Part shown: positions 5,614 to 8,171 of the stretch, piece after piece
How the letters are laid out: each line of letters opens with the position of its first letter
Numbering within the stretch: position 1 is the first letter of the stretch
From: Ruminiclostridium sp.
GTDB lineage: Bacteria > Bacillota > Clostridia > Oscillospirales > Oscillospiraceae
Reading direction: 5' to 3'
Assembly (NCBI GenBank): GCA_021442645.1
Contig: JABUSR010000106.1
Span: 1 to 8,171 of the forward strand
DNA: 8,171 nucleotides
The notes under the pieces: generated by a model
The model's database searches: none
What the model saw: only the letters and a program-made list of their open reading frames with translations
Told to the model about the DNA's origin: nothing
Translations under genes and position numbers: made by a program

Positions 5614-7020
5614 TTATTTCAGGAAGAGTCTCAGTAACTTCTCATTGACCTTCTGATAGGGCATATACCGCATGGGCAGGTCCATCCAAGTGGCCTTGTC
5701 CACAATGGCCCGATAGTGGGTAAAGGTATCAAAACTTCTCTTTCCATGGTAACTGCCCATACCGCTGGCGCCCACACCGCCGAAGCCCATGTGGTGGGTG
5801 GCCAGGTGGATAATGGTATCGTTGACGCAACCGCCGCCGAAGGAGCAGCTGTTCATCACCCGGTCCACGGTGCGCTTGGACTTGGTGAACAGATACAGGG
5901 CCAGGGGTTTGTTCCGGTCCCGGATGAAGTCGATGGCCTGCTCCAGGTCGTCGTAGGGGATGATGGGCAGGATGGGCCCGAAGATCTCCTCGCCCATGGG
6001 CTTGGAGGTCGCCTCCAGCGTGTCTTCCACCAGAGTGGGAGCGATCCAGCCACTCTCCCCGGCCGGATCATTGCGGTGGCTGCCGCCGTAGAGAATATTC
6101 TCACCCTCCAGCAGGCCCTGGAGGCGGTTAAAGTGCTTGCGATTGATGATACGGACGAACTCCGGGTTCTCCATAGGATCCGTGCCCAACATGGCCACGA
6201 ACTGCTTTTTCAGGTGGGCTACCAGCTCGTCCTTCACCGCCCGGTCCACCAGGCAGTAGTCAGGGGCCACGCAGGTCTGCCCAGCGTTAAGCAGCTTGCC
6301 GAAGGCCAACCGCTTGGCCGTGAGGGGAATATTGGCGGTACGATCCACAATAACGGGGCTCTTGCCTCCCAGCTCCAGGGTCACAGGTGTGAGGTTTCGG
6401 CTGGCCTTTTCCATGACCAGCTTGCCCACATCCACGCTGCCGGTGAAGAAGATGTAGTCGAAAGACTGCTCCAGCAAGGCAGCGTTCTGTTCCCTGCCGC
6501 CCTCGATGACGGCCACCCAGTCCGGCGGGAAAACGGCTGCAATGAGCTCAGCCAGGGCATGGCTGACGTTGGGGGCGTAGGCGCTTGGCTTGAGCACCAC
6601 ACAGTTCCCGGCGGCCACCGCCCCGAAGAGGGGCTCCAGGCTCAGCAGAATCGGGTAGTTCCAGGGGGACATAACCAAGGTCACGCCATAGGGCTCAGGG
6701 AGTTCATAACTCCGGGCAGCAAACTGGGGCAGAGGCGTGGGGCGGCACTTTGGCCGGGCCCACTGTGGAATCTTTTTGATGAGGTAGCCAATCTCGTCCA
6801 GTGAGAGGCCCACCTCACACATATAGCCCTCGAAGTGGGACTTGTTCAGGTCAGCCTCCAGAGCGTCCAAGAGGAGCTTTTCCCGGGCAACGATCTCTTC
6901 CCGCAGTCTCTGGAGGGCCTTCACCCGGGCGGCCACCGGACGGGTGGCGCCGGTACGGAAGTAGGCCCGCTGACGGGCCACGGTGCTGACAATGGTCTCC
7001 GCATGGTTAGCAGTGCTCAT
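5614..7020 (-). CDS. class 3 aldehyde dehydrogenase, NAD(P)-dependent
   Basis: This 468-aa enzyme oxidises an aldehyde to the carboxylic acid with NAD(P)+. Family landmarks, numbered from the chosen start, are Asn121 in SPWNYP, Lys144 in VVLKPS (coenzyme binding), FFTGS (192-195), the general-base Glu216 in TLELGGKSP, the nucleophile Cys250 in NAGQTC, and EEIFGP (344-349). The length and the C-terminal tail rich in Tyr, Pro and basic residues, ending LLRLFLK, match the ALDH3/YwdH group of short, non-acylating enzymes. That tail may let it associate loosely with membranes. The ATG at 7020 is chosen over an in-frame GTG at 7026, because GGAGG lies 7 nt before the ATG and ATGA overlaps the stop of the dehydrogenase upstream. 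The two genes are therefore translationally coupled, and the aldehyde is probably the product of that neighbour. The true substrate is unknown. Confidence 0.95.
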   Translation of the reverse strand: MSTANHAETIVSTVARQRAYFRTGATRPVAARVKALQRLREEIVAREKLLLDALEADLNKSHFEGYMCEVGLSLDEIGYLIKKIPQWARPKCRPTPLPQFAARSYELPEPYGVTLVMSPWNYPILLSLEPLFGAVAAGNCVVLKPSAYAPNVSHALAELIAAVFPPDWVAVIEGGREQNAALLEQSFDYIFFTGSVDVGKLVMEKASRNLTPVTLELGGKSPVIVDRTANIPLTAKRLAFGKLLNAGQTCVAPDYCLVDRAVKDELVAHLKKQFVAMLGTDPMENPEFVRIINRKHFNRLQGLLEGENILYGGSHRNDPAGESGWIAPTLVEDTLEATSKPMGEEIFGPILPIIPYDDLEQAIDFIRDRNKPLALYLFTKSKRTVDRVMNSCSFGGGCVNDTIIHLATHHMGFGGVGASGMGSYHGKRSFDTFTHYRAIVDKATWMDLPMRYMPYQKVNEKLLRLFLK

Positions 7021-8171
7021 TCCCACACCTCCTTCAGGATGGCGATGATATCTTCATAGTCTGCCTGGGCGGGGTTTACCACGATGGCCCCGTCGTTGAG
7101 AGCCTTCTGCGCCACGGCGTCGAAGTCGGCCTCCGTGACCTTACCGGTGTCCTTCAGGCAGGTGGGCAGCCCACATTCCTCAGACAGTTCCTTTCGCAGG
7201 CTGGTAACAAATTCAATGGCTTTTTCTCCCCGACGGTGCTCCGGGGTCCAGGCGTAGGCCTCCGGCCCGGCCAGATGGAGGAGGAGCTCCCCATAGCGGT
7301 CCCCGCAGGCAGGCATATTGTACCGCATGACTGCGGGGAGCAAGATGGTCATGGCGTCACCATGGGCCACCCGGCACACGCCTCCCAGTGCGTGGCCAAT
7401 GGCGTGGACCAGGCCCACCATGGAGTTGGAAAAGGCAGCGCCGGCCAGCAGACTGCCGTTGGCCAGAATCATGCGGGCCTTTCGGTCCTTCCCGTTCCGG
7501 ACCGCCACGGGCAGGGCCTTGGCAATCTGCCCCATGGCCTTCTCGGCAAAGGCGTCGCTCACCGGGTTCCTCTGGAGGCAGGAGGCCGCCTCGATGGCGT
7601 GGACCAGCGCATCAAAGCCGGTGGATGCAGTGATTCGAGGGGGCAGAGTCTCGGTCATCCGGGGATCCAGCACCGCCACGTCGGGCAGGAGGTGGTAGCT
7701 GATGAACTCCATCTTTACCTGGGTCTCATGGTTGGCTATGACGGAGACGATGGTGGCCTCGCTACCGGTCCCGGCAGTGGTGGGGATGGCCACAAAGGGG
7801 ATGTGCTTCCCCCGGGGCAGGACCTCGCACCCAGCCACATCCAGCAAGTCACTGCCTTCCTGGGCCAGCACCATACCCACGCCCTTGGCAGTGTCGATAA
7901 CGGAACCGCCGCCCAGGGCGATGAGGCCGTCACAGCCCAGCTTGCGGTACAGATCAGCCACCTCGTTCACCACCTGGACGGAGGAGTCCGGCGGAATCTG
8001 GCAGAAGGACTCCACAGTACCCATGCCTCCAGCGTCCAGCGCCGCCAGGAGGGTCTTTACAGATCCCACCTTTTCCAGGCCAGGGTCGCTGAGAAGCAGG
8101 GGCCGGAAGGACCCCAGTGTCTTCAGCTCGTGAGGGATATGCTCCAGGGCGTCGGCCCCGGATAGGATCTT
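7017..8171 (-). CDS. iron-containing (group III) alcohol dehydrogenase, 5' end outside the window
   Basis: 384 residues are visible of a protein expected to be about 15-20 residues longer; the frame is open to the window edge. Numbered from the first visible residue, the nucleotide-binding motif is GGGSVID (87-93) and the metal site is Asp187 and His191 in FDALVHAIE, with His256 and His270 in LVHAIGHALGGVCRVAHG. The spacings of 4 and 14 residues match FucO-type enzymes. All ligands are present, so it should be active, interconverting an alcohol and its aldehyde or ketone with NAD(P)H. The visible N-terminal part GADALEHIPHELKTLG followed by LLLSDPGLEKVG is normal for the family, so the GTG at 8069 is internal and not the start. 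The stop overlaps the aldehyde dehydrogenase ATG by 4 nt. The promoter lies beyond the right edge. Substrate is not predictable. Confidence 0.95.
   Translation of the reverse strand, partial: KILSGADALEHIPHELKTLGSFRPLLLSDPGLEKVGSVKTLLAALDAGGMGTVESFCQIPPDSSVQVVNEVADLYRKLGCDGLIALGGGSVIDTAKGVGMVLAQEGSDLLDVAGCEVLPRGKHIPFVAIPTTAGTGSEATIVSVIANHETQVKMEFISYHLLPDVAVLDPRMTETLPPRITASTGFDALVHAIEAASCLQRNPVSDAFAEKAMGQIAKALPVAVRNGKDRKARMILANGSLLAGAAFSNSMVGLVHAIGHALGGVCRVAHGDAMTILLPAVMRYNMPACGDRYGELLLHLAGPEAYAWTPEHRRGEKAIEFVTSLRKELSEECGLPTCLKDTGKVTEADFDAVAQKALNDGAIVVNPAQADYEDIIAILKEVWE

Noticed and set aside
3442..6804. Long plus-strand open frames opposite the binding protein, crotonase and aldehyde dehydrogenase genes (3442-4449, 4496-5446, 5716-6804)
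   Set aside because: They are the same codon-bias shadow effect. Their translations are His/Gly/Leu/Val-rich without recognisable domains, and the minus-strand genes have full sets of catalytic or binding residues.
8067..8069. GTG as possible start of the alcohol dehydrogenase
   Set aside because: The 34 codons upstream are open and encode the family's normal N-terminal sequence, so the gene continues past the window edge.
7236..8165. Long plus-strand open frame opposite the alcohol dehydrogenase
   Set aside because: It is a shadow of the minus-strand gene, which carries intact metal ligands and nucleotide motif.

Overview
The window reads as an ordinary metabolic stretch of a GC-rich Bacillota chromosome, most likely a gut clostridium of the Oscillospiraceae type. 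This is inferred from sigma-A style promoters with 17-bp spacers, strong AGGAGG-type ribosome sites, GC-rich third codon positions, short intrinsic terminators, a type-3 ProRS, and a lipoprotein binding protein with a Gram-positive ABC layout. The taxonomic guess is inference. No mobile element, CRISPR array, phage gene or defence system was found.

Layout, left to right. (1) The 3' part of a tRNA-Gly(GCC) gene on + with encoded CCA, then a strong terminator. (2) About 190 bp with no recognisable gene, then a consensus promoter and proS on +, encoding a class II prolyl-tRNA synthetase of the archaeal/eukaryote-like type, ending in a hairpin terminator at a convergent junction. (3) On -, a polar amino acid ABC importer operon read in the order binding protein (about 4416-3613), permease (about 3482-2706), ATPase (2719-1997). 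It has a consensus promoter, a hairpin between the binding protein and the permease that probably trims expression of the membrane parts, and a 14-nt overlap between permease and ATPase. The promoter carries an ARG-box-like sequence over the -35 and a separate dyad over the -10, which suggests but does not prove arginine-type control. (4) On -, a single-gene unit for a crotonase-fold protein with its own promoter and terminator; it lacks both glutamates of classical enoyl-CoA hydratases. (5) On -, a two-gene unit, iron-type alcohol dehydrogenase (5' end beyond the window) overlapping by ATGA with a class 3 aldehyde dehydrogenase. Together they could oxidise an alcohol through its aldehyde to the acid.

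The units look independently transcribed, so the neighbourhood links import of an amino acid, an acyl-CoA step and alcohol/aldehyde redox only loosely. The points most worth a second look are the layered operator architecture of the importer promoter and the atypical active site of the crotonase. I do not see convincing evidence of a wholly new system.
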